This document shows, piece by piece, positions 28,088 to 35,747 of a stretch of 64,000 nt of DNA. The notes under the pieces are model-generated. The model had not been told where the DNA came from. It worked only from the letters and a program-made list of their open reading frames with translations, and did no database searches. Origin of the DNA: Aerococcus christensenii. GTDB taxonomy: Bacteria > Bacillota > Bacilli > Lactobacillales > Aerococcaceae. The translations under genes were made by a program, and so were the position numbers. The DNA lies in contig NZ_CP014159.1 of NCBI RefSeq assembly GCF_001543105.1, positions 992,001 through 1,056,000 on the forward strand, read 5' to 3'. Each line of letters opens with the position of its first letter. Positions within the stretch are counted from its first letter, which is position 1.

Positions 28088-30847
28088 ATGAAAATTACCC
28101 AAATTGAAATTTATGGTTATGGCAAATTTGTTCAACGCCAATTTAAACTAGATAACCAATTTAATGCCTTTTTAGGCAATAACGGAGCGGGCAAGTCCAC
28201 GTTGATGAGCTTTATTTTAAGTATTATGTTTGGTTTCCCTAATACAAGACGCAAAAATAACCGAAATTTTGATACCAATCCACAGGTCACTTTTGGGGGG
28301 AGAATTTTCTTTGAAGATACGCCTTTAGGAGAATGTGTGATTGAACGGACGAAGGCACAAGGCCACCAACAATTGTATCTTACTTTGACCGGACAAGAAA
28401 AAGAGGAAGTCAGTGATTTTGATCGCTTATTCGGTAACTTAAAACGGGAGGATTATCTGGCTTACTTTGGATTTACAGAACCTGATTTAATGCAATTTAT
28501 TTGGGAGTCTGAAGAAGATTTTGCGCATTCCTTAATGAAGATGGGGGTAATAGGAGCAGATACGCCAGATGATCAGTCTGTTCAAGAGCTTAGGGATCAT
28601 GCGGATCAAATCTATCGCCCTCAAGGACAAAATCCTTCACTCAATCAGTCCATGGATCAGTTTGTTGTGTTAGATCAGCAAGTTTCTAGCGCTCAAGAAG
28701 AGGAAGAGAGTTATTTTGAATTAGAGCAGACGCTGACACAAAATCAGGAAAATCTCACTCAGCTGCAAGAAGAAGAAGAAAAATTAAAGAAAGAAAGCAT
28801 GGCTCTTCAGTTGGCTGATCAACAAAGTGAGGCAGATCAAGAACGGGTTCATTTAGGCTTTGAGTTAGCCCAATATAATGGCCCTCAATTCTCAGAAGGA
28901 GACCAAGATAATTGGAGCCTTCTTAAGACAAATTTAGCCTTTTACAACAGTGAATATGAAGAATTGAATCCAGACGGCGTGATGATTATGCCAAGTGGGG
29001 ATGAAGAGACCGAAGAATTAGAGCCAGGTGTGCAATGGATGCAAGAGCATGCCGATCAGCTCAACGGCATGCTAAATCAAGCGAGAACTTATCAAGATCA
29101 AATTCAATCCAACTCTCAAATCCATGACAGTATCGTGGAAAAACGCTATCAAGAACAGAATTTATTACAAGCTCTAGGAGCAGAAAGTTTGGATGAATTG
29201 CCGGAAGACATGACGCCAGAGGAAAGAGAAGAATGGCAAAAGCGCCAGCAAGCCATTGACAGTCGCCGAGTTTTCTATCAAAATACCAAAGCTGGACTTC
29301 AAAGCCTTATGGGACAATCGGATTCTTTGGGAGAAGAACGTCAACAAATTAGCAATGACTACGAAAAATTTAAGGCAACGATTTATAAATATACCTCAAC
29401 CTGGATTCGACCAGTAGGGATTGCTTTCTTAGGAACTGGAATTATTTTTTATGCCATTTCCTTACTCCATAAGAGTCCATTCTGGAAAGGTGCTGGTTTA
29501 CCTGCTTTAATTATTGGTTTCTTATTCGTAGTGATTGGTTCTATCCAACAGTTGAAGGGGAAGTCCTACGTTCATCGAGAAGAAAAAGCTTATCAGTTAG
29601 ATTTGAGAGATATTGATAGTGAAAAAGCTGAAATTCAACGGCAAATTGATAATCAAAATCAACAAATTAAAGAACTAGAGGAAGAATCTCAACAATTTAC
29701 AGAAGAATTGATGGCCTTTATGCAAAGTAAGGGCGGAAGCGAGTATATCATGCCATTAGTATGGTTACAAACCGATTATGTTGAAAAAATTAACCAATTG
29801 GAAGAAGAAATTAATAATCTCCTTGACCAAACAGGAATGGGAGCGTTAAGTCAGGCTTATCAAGAAGAATGGACAAGTTATAAGCAAGCCATTAAATCGA
29901 GCTACTTGGCTTTAGATAGCCTCTATCGCCGGTTTGAAGAAGATTATCGAATTTATTGGGATAAAGTAGCTAGTGTTTCTCCAGAGGAACAAGCCATTAA
30001 GATAAAAACAGAGAAGTTAATCAGTTTGAACAAGCAAATTGATTACTTGAAAGGAATTCAGCAAAACTTCTTAGATCAATATGGGTTTAGTACAGAAGAA
30101 GAACTGAACGAAGCTTTTGAAATTTATAATGAATTTAAGAAAAAAGAAGAACGTTATAACTTCTTGAATGAAAATCTTAACCATGTGGCTTCAGAACTTA
30201 ATCAAAGTAAACGTCCTTTGGAGGAGTTAATTCGTGAGAATGACGATCGCTTAGCAGATGTTCATCAAAGAGTGCAATCCCTCATGGAAGAAAATGCGAA
30301 GTTAGAGAACCAAATGGAAAACATGCGAAACAGCCAAGCCTTACAGGAACTCGAACAAGAAAGACAAAACACACTCGATGAAAGCTATGACCAAGCGGTA
30401 GACTGGGCATCTGATCAATTAGCAGCTCAAGTGATGCAAGAAGCCAGTGTAGGTCAAGGCAAAGACACTGTGGAGCGAGTACTGACGCAAGCTAACCGTT
30501 ATCTCTTTGATTTGTCGAATAATAAATTTGAAAAATTACGTTACACCGAAAATTCTGTTGAAGTGTATCAAACTTTAAGTGGAGATTGGGAAAACGTTTC
30601 TCAACTTTCTCGTGGAGAAAAAGCACTTCTCTTTGTTGCTATGCGGTTTGCTTTCTTAGATGCTCAACTCGGTCATCAGGATCTCCCTATTCTCATTGAT
30701 GAAGGATTTGCCCATTTAGATGCAGAATATCGTGATAATATTTATCGCTTCTTAAAAGAAAAGAGCACTTCTCGTCAAATGATTGTATTTACTTTTGATG
30801 AATCGATCACAGAAGGCATTTCAAACGAACAGGTCTGCTGGTTATAA
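28088..30847 (+). CDS. yhaN: AAA ATPase YhaN (SbcC/Rad50-like)
   Basis: This 919-residue protein has an N-terminal Walker A (GNNGAGKST, near residue 32), long Gln/Glu-rich coiled coils, and a C-terminal signature/Walker B (LSRGEKALLF, then LPILIDEGFAHLD). Two hydrophobic segments in the middle (about 438-482) should anchor it to the membrane, as in YhaN-type proteins and unlike classical SbcC, and there is no zinc-hook CxxC. It is the ATPase partner of YhaO; the membrane segments suggest action on DNA near the envelope. It is tightly coupled to both neighbours. Confidence 0.88.
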   Translation: MKITQIEIYGYGKFVQRQFKLDNQFNAFLGNNGAGKSTLMSFILSIMFGFPNTRRKNNRNFDTNPQVTFGGRIFFEDTPLGECVIERTKAQGHQQLYLTLTGQEKEEVSDFDRLFGNLKREDYLAYFGFTEPDLMQFIWESEEDFAHSLMKMGVIGADTPDDQSVQELRDHADQIYRPQGQNPSLNQSMDQFVVLDQQVSSAQEEEESYFELEQTLTQNQENLTQLQEEEEKLKKESMALQLADQQSEADQERVHLGFELAQYNGPQFSEGDQDNWSLLKTNLAFYNSEYEELNPDGVMIMPSGDEETEELEPGVQWMQEHADQLNGMLNQARTYQDQIQSNSQIHDSIVEKRYQEQNLLQALGAESLDELPEDMTPEEREEWQKRQQAIDSRRVFYQNTKAGLQSLMGQSDSLGEERQQISNDYEKFKATIYKYTSTWIRPVGIAFLGTGIIFYAISLLHKSPFWKGAGLPALIIGFLFVVIGSIQQLKGKSYVHREEKAYQLDLRDIDSEKAEIQRQIDNQNQQIKELEEESQQFTEELMAFMQSKGGSEYIMPLVWLQTDYVEKINQLEEEINNLLDQTGMGALSQAYQEEWTSYKQAIKSSYLALDSLYRRFEEDYRIYWDKVASVSPEEQAIKIKTEKLISLNKQIDYLKGIQQNFLDQYGFSTEEELNEAFEIYNEFKKKEERYNFLNENLNHVASELNQSKRPLEELIRENDDRLADVHQRVQSLMEENAKLENQMENMRNSQALQELEQERQNTLDESYDQAVDWASDQLAAQVMQEASVGQGKDTVERVLTQANRYLFDLSNNKFEKLRYTENSVEVYQTLSGDWENVSQLSRGEKALLFVAMRFAFLDAQLGHQDLPILIDEGFAHLDAEYRDNIYRFLKEKSTSRQMIVFTFDESITEGISNEQVCWL

Positions 30848-30867
30848 GCTTAGAAAGGAAAATGTTC

Positions 30868-31830
30868 ATGATGGATAATCGCCGCATTTACGATATCCCC
30901 AAACAGGAAAAATTTGAAATTTATATATTAATTAAAAATGTCCAGGTTTTGAAGGATAGAAATGATCGAGAATACATGGCGTTTACTTTCCAAGATAAAT
31001 CTGGAACTATTGTGGGAATGTATTGGAGCGCTTTACCAGAAGAAGTGAAGAAGTTTACGAGTGGAACGATTGTCCGATTAAGAGGAATGCGTGATATTTA
31101 TAATGGGCAGCCTCAAGTGAAGATTATTCAAATGAGAGTAGCAGAAGAAGGGCTATCTCCAAACGATTTTATTATCGAAGGACCTGTTTCTAAAGAAGAA
31201 ATGCAAAAAGAAATTGCTGATACCATTAAAGAAATTGTGCACCCTAAAATTCGAGCCATTGTCCAGACCATTATGAGTCAGTATCGGGAGAGTTTTTATA
31301 GTTATCCAGCAGCTAAGAGCCATCACCATGCTTTTATTGGGGGATTAGGTTTTCATACCTTATCAATGCTCCGCCAGGCGAAGGCCATCGCTAACCAGTA
31401 TCCAGTGATTGACAAGAGCTTGCTATATGGGGGAGTCATTCTCCATGATGCGGCGAAGGTGATTGAATTTAAGGATCCTCTAAGTGGGGAATATTCCCTT
31501 GAAGGCAATCTTATAGGGCACATTAGTTTGATGGGGCAAAAGATTAGTTTGGTAGCAAAACAGCTAGGCTATCAACAAAAAGATGAGGCAGTGGTTCTCT
31601 TGAAGCATATGATTTTGGCCCATCACGGGGAATACGAATATGGAAGTCCTGTTCGCCCTCAACTTCTTGAAGCGGAAGTTTTACATCGAATTGATGACTT
31701 AGATGCTAAATTAAATATGATAGAGAATCATCTTAAAGAGGTAGAGCCTGGACATTTTAGTTCGAAAATCGTTGGTTTAGATAGTCGAACTTTCTATAAA
31801 CCTGGAGACGAGTATCTTCAAGATAAATAA
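30868..31830 (+). CDS. yhaM: 3'-5' exoribonuclease YhaM
   Basis: This 320-residue enzyme trims RNA from the 3' end. It has an N-terminal OB-fold (about residues 10-90, KNVQVLKDRNDREYMAF...) and a C-terminal HD domain with the metal-binding histidines: HHHAFIGGLGFHT, then GVILHDAAK, then LAHHGEYEYGSP. Of several closely spaced ATGs I choose 30868, 8 bases after AAAGGA. It ends the yhaO-yhaN-yhaM operon, followed by a terminator. Confidence 0.93.
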   Translation: MMDNRRIYDIPKQEKFEIYILIKNVQVLKDRNDREYMAFTFQDKSGTIVGMYWSALPEEVKKFTSGTIVRLRGMRDIYNGQPQVKIIQMRVAEEGLSPNDFIIEGPVSKEEMQKEIADTIKEIVHPKIRAIVQTIMSQYRESFYSYPAAKSHHHAFIGGLGFHTLSMLRQAKAIANQYPVIDKSLLYGGVILHDAAKVIEFKDPLSGEYSLEGNLIGHISLMGQKISLVAKQLGYQQKDEAVVLLKHMILAHHGEYEYGSPVRPQLLEAEVLHRIDDLDAKLNMIENHLKEVEPGHFSSKIVGLDSRTFYKPGDEYLQDK

Positions 31831-31853
31831 GTAATAAAAATCATCCAAGAATT

Positions 31854-31900
31854 GGTGTTGGTGCCTATTAAAACGGGCATTAGCACCATTTTTTGTTAAA
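31854..31900 (+). terminator. Terminator of the yhaONM operon
   Basis: TGGTGTTGGTGCC pairs, with wobbles, with GGCATTAGCACCA, followed by TTTTTTG. Confidence 0.75.
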
Positions 31901-31982
31901 GAGAGTAAGAATGAGAGAACGAAAAATTTAAAAATCAAAAAAAGAAAGAGAAAAAACGGGAGGATAGAGAGAGGTGGTTATA

Positions 31983-32678
31983 ATGAAACAAGAAGATATT
32001 GGAATTGCCCTCCGAGATCTTCCCCAGTCTATTCGCCCAAGAGAAAGGTTAATATCGGAGGGACCTGAAGCACTTTCAGATTATGAGCTATTGGCTATTA
32101 TCATTAGAAGTGGGGGCAAAAAAAATAGTGCTTTACGCATTGCAATGATGATGCTTCAAAGTTTTCAAACTTTATATCAAATGAGAGAGGCCTCGCTGGA
32201 AGAGTTGCAGGCTTTTGAAGGGGTGGGGTTAACCAAAGCTGTAGAACTCAAAGCCATGATGGAATTAGGAAAACGAATGACTTATGCTAAACAAGAAAAA
32301 AAAGGAGTCATTTTGTCGAGCGATCAAGCCAGTCAATTGTTTATAGAAGATATTGGCCATTATCAGCAAGAGAATGTGTTAGTATATTATCTAAATGTGA
32401 AAAACGAAATTATCAAAAAGAGAATTATATTTGTAGGGGGCTTGGCCTCTTCTGTGGCTCACCCGCGTGAAATTTACAGAGAAGCTGTTAAAGTGTCTGC
32501 TGCTCAAATCATTGTCGGACATAATCATCCTTCAGGAAATCCCGAACCCTCTCAAGCAGATATTGAATTTACTAAACGCTTATCAGAAGCGGGAAAATTA
32601 CTTGGCATTGAGTTATTGGATCACATTATTGTAGGCATAGAAAAATCCCTCAGTCTAAGAGAAAGAGGAATTTTTTGA
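31983..32678 (+). CDS. radC: RadC family JAB/MPN-domain protein
   Basis: This 231-residue protein has a helix-hairpin-helix-like N-terminus (LQAFEGVGLTKAVELKA) and a C-terminal JAMM metalloprotease-like domain with GHNHPSGNPEPSQAD, the zinc-binding H-x-H-x10-D. Despite its historic name the family has no proven repair role; nuclease or peptidase activity has been discussed. I use the ATG at 31983, 5 bases after AGAGAGGTGG. It stands alone, followed closely by a convergent membrane-protein gene. mreB, often found downstream in bacilli, is absent. Confidence 0.92.
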   Translation: MKQEDIGIALRDLPQSIRPRERLISEGPEALSDYELLAIIIRSGGKKNSALRIAMMMLQSFQTLYQMREASLEELQAFEGVGLTKAVELKAMMELGKRMTYAKQEKKGVILSSDQASQLFIEDIGHYQQENVLVYYLNVKNEIIKKRIIFVGGLASSVAHPREIYREAVKVSAAQIIVGHNHPSGNPEPSQADIEFTKRLSEAGKLLGIELLDHIIVGIEKSLSLRERGIF

Positions 32679-32688
32679 AAGCCTTATA

Positions 32689-33396
32689 TTAAAAATCTAA
32701 GTCAAGTTGATTAAGCGCGTACTTGTAGTAGAGAGTAGCCATCAATAAGAGGAGCGTCCAATAAATTAAAAAGAGTAAGTCCGTTTTGAAAAAAAGTACA
32801 GCAAGTATTCCCGATAAAACAATACTCAATACAGATAGAGACCGTAAAGTTTTAGTAGAAGGCGTATCGAAATAGAAAGAACTCAGCAAGAAAAGTATAC
32901 CTATCAGTAAGGCTAAGTAAGAGGGATGTATCCCTGTGCAAAATATGCCAACGGTTTGATATTCCATCAAATTCAAGGAAATAAGGATTTGACATGCGAA
33001 GACAATAGGGCAGAGGATAGGTGAAATTTTTTGAGAGAGAATAGGACTATGGCTGAGTACCCATAGAATGCTCATCAAACTCGCAGGCAGCCATCCGTTC
33101 AAGAGACTAGTGAACAATATCAAGCACAACAAGAGAATCTCCAATAGAATTAAATGTTTAGGCGTCATATGACGGTGAGTCAATGGAGCGTTGGTGAGTA
33201 AAAAGTAGAGAACCATGGTGCCAAAGCAGAAAAATAAAGTCACGAAAAAATTTGTCCATTTCCACTGAGGGAAAAGGTGCATGGTGACAATATTCGGCAA
33301 AAGAAAAAGGCCCCATAAGAGAAAATAAAAATAAAGTAAAGGATGCCCACCTTTAAATTTTTGGAAGGCTTTCAAGGGGTGGGAATTAAAGGACAT
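32689..33396 (-). CDS. Unknown multi-spanning membrane protein coupled to mnmM
   Basis: I do not recognise this 235-residue protein. It has seven or eight hydrophobic helices (about residues 22-40, 48-66, 80-100, 103-118, 125-145, 157-178, 187-205, 207-228) with short loops and a Lys-rich N-terminus, suggesting a cytosolic N-end. There is no ATPase, catalytic or transport motif that I can name. GAGGAGA lies 7 bases before the ATG, inside the end of mnmM; the 11-base overlap implies translational coupling. Its stop is 11 bases from the radC stop on the other strand. Confidence 0.7.
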   Translation of the reverse strand: MSFNSHPLKAFQKFKGGHPLLYFYFLLWGLFLLPNIVTMHLFPQWKWTNFFVTLFFCFGTMVLYFLLTNAPLTHRHMTPKHLILLEILLLCLILFTSLLNGWLPASLMSILWVLSHSPILSQKISPILCPIVFACQILISLNLMEYQTVGIFCTGIHPSYLALLIGILFLLSSFYFDTPSTKTLRSLSVLSIVLSGILAVLFFKTDLLFLIYWTLLLLMATLYYKYALNQLDLDF

Positions 33397-33964
33397 GCGA
33401 AGGTCTCCTCTCTATGATAAATAATTTAGGCGGCTGATTTTTTTGATTAATAAATTCGAACTGCCCACAGGAAAATTGCTTTTGATCAATTTGGGATAAA
33501 AAGTGTTGAATAGCTTGATATTCTTCTTGACCGCCAGGGTGTTCGATATAGGAAGCAATGAGCAATAGAGCATTGGACTTTAAGCGATGAAGACACTGCT
33601 GAATGGCTTGACAGCTACTTTCGGCATGTGTAGTGAGCGTTTTATCCCCCTTGGGCAAGTAACCCAAATTAAAAATCACGCAATCAAAGCTAATTTGTGG
33701 ACCAAGGATTTTATCAAGTTTGGCATGAGAGGCTTGAAAAAGGTGAACATTTTCTCCCAAATTCAACGCTTTGAGGCGCTCTTGAGTGGCTTGTAAGGCT
33801 TGGGGTTGAATATCAAAACCATAAACTTGGCCGCTTGGGCCCACTAATTGCGCTAAAAAAGCCGTATCATAGCCTCGACCAATCGTCGCATCAAGTACAC
33901 AGTCCCCGACTTTTACATGGTCAAGAATCAGTTGGTGGGTAATTTGTACAATATTTTTAAACAT
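33386..33964 (-). CDS. mnmM: Class I SAM methyltransferase MnmM (YtqB family)
   Basis: This 192-residue enzyme matches the YtqB family, shown in B. subtilis and S. aureus to complete mnm5(s2)U at tRNA position 34. SAM motif I is VLDATIGRGYDTAFLAQL (about 24-41), followed by YGFDIQPQAL (motif II acidic residue) and FDCVIFNLGYLPKGDK (motif IV-like). Length is normal. AAAGGAG precedes the ATG. Its 3' end overlaps the start of the membrane-protein gene downstream. Confidence 0.88.
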   Translation of the reverse strand: MFKNIVQITHQLILDHVKVGDCVLDATIGRGYDTAFLAQLVGPSGQVYGFDIQPQALQATQERLKALNLGENVHLFQASHAKLDKILGPQISFDCVIFNLGYLPKGDKTLTTHAESSCQAIQQCLHRLKSNALLLIASYIEHPGGQEEYQAIQHFLSQIDQKQFSCGQFEFINQKNQPPKLFIIERRPSHVL

Positions 33965-34110
33965 AAAAACTCCTTTATAAAGTTTATTATAAACGATTTT
34001 AAATGAAAAGTAAGGAAGGATTCTAAGCTTTCTTTGTTTTACGCTTTCTTTTTTACCGCGCTTTGCTTTATAATAGAAAGGTAGAAACTCATAAAGGAGG
34101 ACGGAGAGAC

Positions 34111-35604
34111 ATGACCCTTTTTGACCCTAGTTACTTAACTCATAAAAGAATCTTAAAGCAAAGTGCGGTATTACTAAGTTCAGTACTTGCCTTAGGTGGG
34201 CTCCATCAGTTAGTGCACCCCACATCAGCCCAAGCGGCAGAGCATAACAACTTACAGAAAACGAATAATGCTTTTTTAAATAAAATTTTACCTGACGCTT
34301 ACGATTTAGCGAATAAAAATGATCTTTATGCTTCCGTGATGATGGCTCAAGCGGCCTTAGAATCGGGATATGGAAGCAGTCGCTTATCTCAAGCTCCCTA
34401 TAATAATCTCTTTGGAATCAAGGGAAGCTATAAGGGACAATCTACTCGGATGAATACCTTAGAAGATGATGGACACGGAAATTATTACCAGATCAAAGAT
34501 AGTTTTAAAAAGTATCCAAGTTATAGAGAATCTTTACAAGATTATGTAACGACTTTGAAGAAGGGACCATCCTGGAATCCGAATTACTATAAGGGCGCCT
34601 TTAAAAGCCAAACGAACTCTTATCGAGAGGCTACTGCTTGGTTAACGGGGCGGTATGCTACGGATACAGCCTATGCCGGCAAGCTGAATAGTATTATTGA
34701 AAGTAATGGGTTGACACGCTATGATCAAGTGAATCCAGCAGTCGAGAATTTAAAAGCTGAAGGGCAGCCGGCTGTCAAGAGCCAGTCTCGACTCCGTTCA
34801 TCTGCTCCAGTGAATGAAGAAGTCAAAACTTATACCGTTCGTTCTGGGGATAGTTTATGGGCAGCTTCTCAAATTTTAGGAACCACTGTAGACGCTCTAA
34901 AAGCGGCCAATGGCTTAAAGTCAGACTTAATTTTCCCAGGGCAAGTGTTAAAATTAACCCCTTCTTCTTTCGCTTTGCAAGAAGAGGCTCCAAAAGAGCA
35001 AGTACAAAAGGAAGTGCAGCGACCAGAAAGCACTAAGTCTTATACGGTACAACCAGGAGATGGCTTATGGCGAGTCGCTCAAGCTTTAGGAACGACTGTT
35101 GAAGAGTTGAAACAAGCTTATGGATTAACTTCAAATCTCATTTTCCCAGGGCAAGTTTTCTCCGTTAAAACTTCAGGAACTGTAGAGGAAGTCCCTGCTC
35201 CTGTTCTGGAAAGCCAAAAAGCAGAAAAAGTGGAGACTCAGGTAATCGAAGAAGTTTCTTCACCACAAACCTATCAAGTTCAATCTGGAGATACTTTATG
35301 GAAAATTGCGCGGGATAATGGCTTGACAGTAGAACAATTGAAGCTAGCAAACAACTTGCAGTCTGATCTTATTTTTGTAGGACAATCCCTTCAATTAGCG
35401 GCTAGACCAGGGCAAGTCAAAATTTCAAAAGAAGAAGCTCCTGCCGCTCAGACTTCTTCTCAAGGAAACTATGTCATTCAATCTGGAGATACGCTTTCTC
35501 AAATTGCGGTCACTTATGGTGTAAGACTTGGAGATTTACTTCAAGCCAATGGCCTAAAAGTAAGTGATATTATTTATCCAGGACAAGTTCTGACATTACC
35601 ATAA
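34111..35604 (+). CDS. Secreted N-acetylglucosaminidase with four LysM repeats
   Basis: This 497-residue peptidoglycan hydrolase has a long signal peptide with Arg/Lys and AQAA cleavage region, a GH73-type glucosaminidase domain (catalytic Glu in AALESGYG, then NNLFGIKG and YPSYRES), and four C-terminal LysM modules (each with SGD/PGD-x-L near its start and FPGQ, FVGQ or YPGQ near its end), separated by Glu/Gln/Ser-rich linkers. LysM modules bind the wall non-covalently. I chose ATG 34111, 13 bases after AAAGGAGG, over an upstream ATG (34063) that would disrupt the signal. It is probably involved in cell separation. Confidence 0.92.
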   Translation: MTLFDPSYLTHKRILKQSAVLLSSVLALGGLHQLVHPTSAQAAEHNNLQKTNNAFLNKILPDAYDLANKNDLYASVMMAQAALESGYGSSRLSQAPYNNLFGIKGSYKGQSTRMNTLEDDGHGNYYQIKDSFKKYPSYRESLQDYVTTLKKGPSWNPNYYKGAFKSQTNSYREATAWLTGRYATDTAYAGKLNSIIESNGLTRYDQVNPAVENLKAEGQPAVKSQSRLRSSAPVNEEVKTYTVRSGDSLWAASQILGTTVDALKAANGLKSDLIFPGQVLKLTPSSFALQEEAPKEQVQKEVQRPESTKSYTVQPGDGLWRVAQALGTTVEELKQAYGLTSNLIFPGQVFSVKTSGTVEEVPAPVLESQKAEKVETQVIEEVSSPQTYQVQSGDTLWKIARDNGLTVEQLKLANNLQSDLIFVGQSLQLAARPGQVKISKEEAPAAQTSSQGNYVIQSGDTLSQIAVTYGVRLGDLLQANGLKVSDIIYPGQVLTLP

Positions 35605-35617
35605 CTGTGATTTTTGT

Positions 35618-35693
35618 AAAAAGCTGGCGATGTGGTAGCTTTTAGAATTAGCCGAAAGGTTGAATTCCTTGAAAGACCCGCGTCAGCTTTTCT
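35618..35693 (+). terminator. Probable terminator before polA
   Basis: AAAAGCTGGCG can pair with CGTCAGCTTTT across a large loop, followed by CTT. Weaker than other hairpins here. Confidence 0.4.
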
Positions 35694-35747
35694 TATGGTT
35701 TCAGTATGGTCTAAGAATAGAAAAATTTTTAGAAAGGAAGAAAAAGA

